In this document: piece after piece, positions 51,310-64,000 of the stretch | How the letters are laid out: every line of letters begins with the position of its first letter | How positions within the stretch are numbered: position 1 is the stretch's first letter | NCBI GenBank assembly: GCA_022495005.1 | Contig: JAGYXB010000802.1 | Location: 1-64,000 of the forward strand | Length of the DNA stretch: 64,000 nucleotides | Direction of reading: 5' to 3' | DNA from: Rhyacophila brunnea | Taxonomy: Eukaryota > Arthropoda > Insecta > Trichoptera > Rhyacophilidae | The notes under the pieces: generated by a model | What the model was told of the DNA's origin: nothing | The model's database searches: none | What the model saw: only the letters and a program-made list of their open reading frames with translations | Program-made: the position numbers and the translations under genes

Positions 51310-51493
51310 GGTACTGTTCGGTTATACAGAATACAGCGGAAAACGCATTTTGAAAATACCCGATATACTGGATTATTTGTTAGTTTGGGTTAGTTTAGGT
51401 TAGGTTTGGTTAGGTTAACCTAACAAATAATCCAGTTTATCGGCTATTTTCAAAATGTGCTTTCCGCTGTATTCCGTATAACCGAACAGTACC
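51310..51493. mobile_element. 184-bp palindromic element with TTAGG-like loop
   Basis: The left arm GGTACTGTTCGGTTATACAG pairs with the right end along about 73 bp with few mismatches. The roughly 35-bp loop is built of GGTTAG/TTAGG-like units. No credible coding frame. Confidence 0.75.
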
Positions 51494-51593
51494 AAAAATG
51501 TTAGTTCAATTAGTACTTGTCTGGTTGTGTGTGTTATGTTTGTGTAAGACTATAGGTGATATCAAGTTGTTTTACAGCTCACTTCACATGCGT

Positions 51594-53126
51594 CACATAG
51601 GTCAAAATGGAGATTTTATGGTATTTTCAGAGCATAAGCCAGGACATTCCTTAAACGTTGTAGATAATCTATTTATATAATTTTGAAGCCTTATTATCCT
51701 TTATATTTATTTGAAACATTTGATGATTGCATAAAGTATTTTTATTACATAAAATAGTATTCTATTAACCCTTTCCACGCGAGCCATTTTCGCGGGAATT
51801 TATTTTCAGTCAACCGATCTGTTTAAACGGTCACTACAGCTAAAACAGATCGATTTTAAAATTAAAAAATAGATTACTAGATAAACTATATATCAGTTAT
51901 TCCAAATACACCAAGAAATAAACTATATTCGTGACATTCTCACTAAAATAAATCGAAGAAAATGAAGACGCTAAAAAATATCCAAGATTTGGCCGCACGG
52001 TCATTATGGCAGCCGTCCAATGTAACATACACAATTTTTAACACATACTAGCGAGCGCCCCGCTGCGTTTGTATTTGTAAAACACAGGGCTGAGTACATG
52101 CTGCCAGAGTTGGTTACGGTCTATGACAGATATATTACTAAATCACAATCACACTTGTGGAATGAGTGGGTTATCGGTTATCGCACTTAGTAAGTCGTAA
52201 ACTCAAATTTTATTACCGCTTCAAATTATGAATCTATATTTATTTTCATCGCCATAAAATAATGTTCGTTATCGTGACACTTACTCATTAGGATGTTTTG
52301 GAGAATAAAACAGTAAAAATAATTACCCCACTGCTAAAATACTATTATACTATAATTTATGAGGCGCCGTCGGCTTTTTCATTGTACAAAGGGCTTGTCG
52401 AAAGATCGCCAGGCAAAATACGAGCGTGAAAACAGAGCTAACACAGTTTCGTGGCACATCAAAAATAAAAATTATTACCCATTATAATAATGTAAATATC
52501 AAATATGGGAACAATGAACAAAGCCATACAAATTTACTGGAGAGCTGTGCGTTGATAAAATATTTTCCAGCATAATTTCTTCGATAATATTATGTGGTAG
52601 TGACATTTTGGCGGGTGAAATAATTATTTCACATATATTTATAATGACAAAAAATACTAAAAACAAATCGTCAAAAAGTTTCTATCGAGATCACAAATCA
52701 CTAAGAAAAAATACATAACACTAACGTAATCGTAATAATTAATTAAAAGGTAAATAAAAATAATATCGATGCACACTTTTCGATGCATGAGCCATGTTTT
52801 GTTTTGATAACCCTGGTGACGCATCGAGTACACCCGTCTTCGCAATGGCGCGCGATTCAAATGACTGAATAACGAGTGTTCTTTTCAAAGATATATTTCC
52901 TTGTGTTTTACTTGACATTTTTATGATCTGTTGCCTGATATGTCTTCCTAAAGGTTTGAACTAATTTTTAAAGCATATTATCCACAAGTGTCTCTTCTAG
53001 TTTGGTCGAAAATACGAGATACAAGTCTATGGCATGTTTACATGCCATACGCAGTGTAAGGGTTAAACCTCTCGATGTAATGTTTTAGAATATAGTCATA
53101 TTTCAGTACATCAATGTGCAGTGGTG
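51594..53126. mobile_element. TTAA foldback family, one-arm fragment split by a piggyBac-like MITE
   Basis: 51594-51764 and 53067-53126 match consecutive parts of the left arm of the 21860 foldback. Shared landmarks are GGTCAAAATGGAG, the TTAAACGTTGTAGATAATCT block and CCTCTCG..TAATGTTTTAGA. The outer end and right arm are missing. Everything between (51769-53062) is a later insertion. Confidence 0.8.
51769..53062. mobile_element. piggyBac-like MITE (1294 bp) nested in a foldback arm
   Basis: TTAA on both sides (51765-51768, 53063-53066). The ends are CCCTTTCCACGCGAG and complement CCCTTACACTGCGTATG, as expected for piggyBac (TTAA-CCC). A subterminal inverted repeat CGATCTGTTT/AAACAGATCG lies near the left end. 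The other foldback copies have a single TTAA at the same point, which serves as an empty site. No transposase frame was found. Confidence 0.85.
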
Positions 53127-53223
53127 ACCTAAAAAACCGAAGTCTAGTCAATAATATATCACAGCTACTAGTAACAAGTTAATGTGAAAATAAATGTAAT
53201 AAGTGATACCATGAAAAGGCACC

Positions 53224-53229
53224 TTTATT
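53224..53229 (-). terminator. Candidate SPG7 polyadenylation signal
   Basis: The first minus-strand AATAAA past the stop codon, about 340 bp downstream. No other clear signal lies nearer. Support is positional only. Confidence 0.25.
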
Positions 53230-53566
53230 TGAGCATACATACGCATAATATAGTCCATTCAGGATTGTGTTACTTTTTCCACGAGATCATTATCTGATCC
53301 ATTTGTTGCGCGCACCACCTTGCAGACATGTTTCCGTTCACATTTTCTATTAGCAACGTACAATTTTTTTAGGGGTCGGGTGTGAAAGATTTACACATCA
53401 AAACAATAAACACATTTTAAAATTAGTTTAATTTTGTTTAGCAGTTTTTCTTCTATAATAATAAGGTCTTTCTAGATAACTAAGGCATGATTTAATACTC
53501 AGTATTTATATAGATTTGAATATGTTTTACAATAGTAGGGATGCTTAAATAAATACAGAAAATAAG

Positions 53567-63925
<10,359 letters not shown>

Positions 63926-64000
63926 CTAAAATACATCGCAATTGCTTAAATTCTTCGATTGTGTCTATTGATTACATACAGATATTCAATGTGACACTAA

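Noticed and set aside
51380..51425. Possible interstitial telomere array
   Set aside because: The TTAGG-like units are few and imperfect and lie in the loop of a MITE; not a telomere tract.

Overview
This is a eukaryotic nuclear segment, almost certainly from an insect. It is strongly A+T-rich. Its three conserved genes are split by GT-AG introns, and most of the remaining DNA is transposable elements in various states of decay. The protein matches are arthropod-like. The strings of TAATATTAT and GTAGGTACCTA, the KIAA1586-like hAT and the DUF6570-type Helitron are what I would expect of a hemipteran, perhaps an aphid relative. That lineage call is an inference, not something the sequence proves.

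Layout. Positions 1-18.9 kb hold no recognisable complete gene: two weak terminal-exon candidates lie at the left edge, followed by scattered inverted-repeat elements (MITEs). Minus strand 18,943-25,479 is an intact six-exon Nrdp1/RNF41 (elgi) E3 ubiquitin-ligase gene. Plus strand 28,633-41,072 is an intact six-exon gamma-SNAP (NAPG) gene, divergent from Nrdp1. Its 7.9-kb first intron is a nest of transposons: a non-LTR reverse-transcriptase fragment, a Helitron with a C76-like protease domain, a 929-bp hAT MITE inside the Helitron, and a 2.8-kb KIAA1586-like hAT inside another repeat. Positions 41.7-53.5 kb are intergenic, with two tRNA-derived SINE families, a Tigger/pogo element, an hAT, a palindromic MITE and a piggyBac-like MITE. 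Minus strand 53,567 to the right edge is the 3' part (eight exons, 554 codons) of paraplegin (SPG7), the mitochondrial m-AAA protease subunit; its introns also carry several elements. The 5' exons lie beyond the window.

The three genes share no pathway: ubiquitin-dependent receptor turnover, SNARE disassembly in vesicle traffic, and mitochondrial inner-membrane proteolysis. They look like ordinary neighbours.

The most unusual structure is a family of foldback elements bounded by TTAA. One copy (21,860-23,249) is an almost perfect palindrome with arms of about 680 bp and a 30-bp spacer, and it lies in a Nrdp1 intron. Other copies at 1.7, 51.6 and 57.1 kb show how the family decays. Several insertions can be dated relative to each other because an unoccupied paralogous target site is present elsewhere in the same window.
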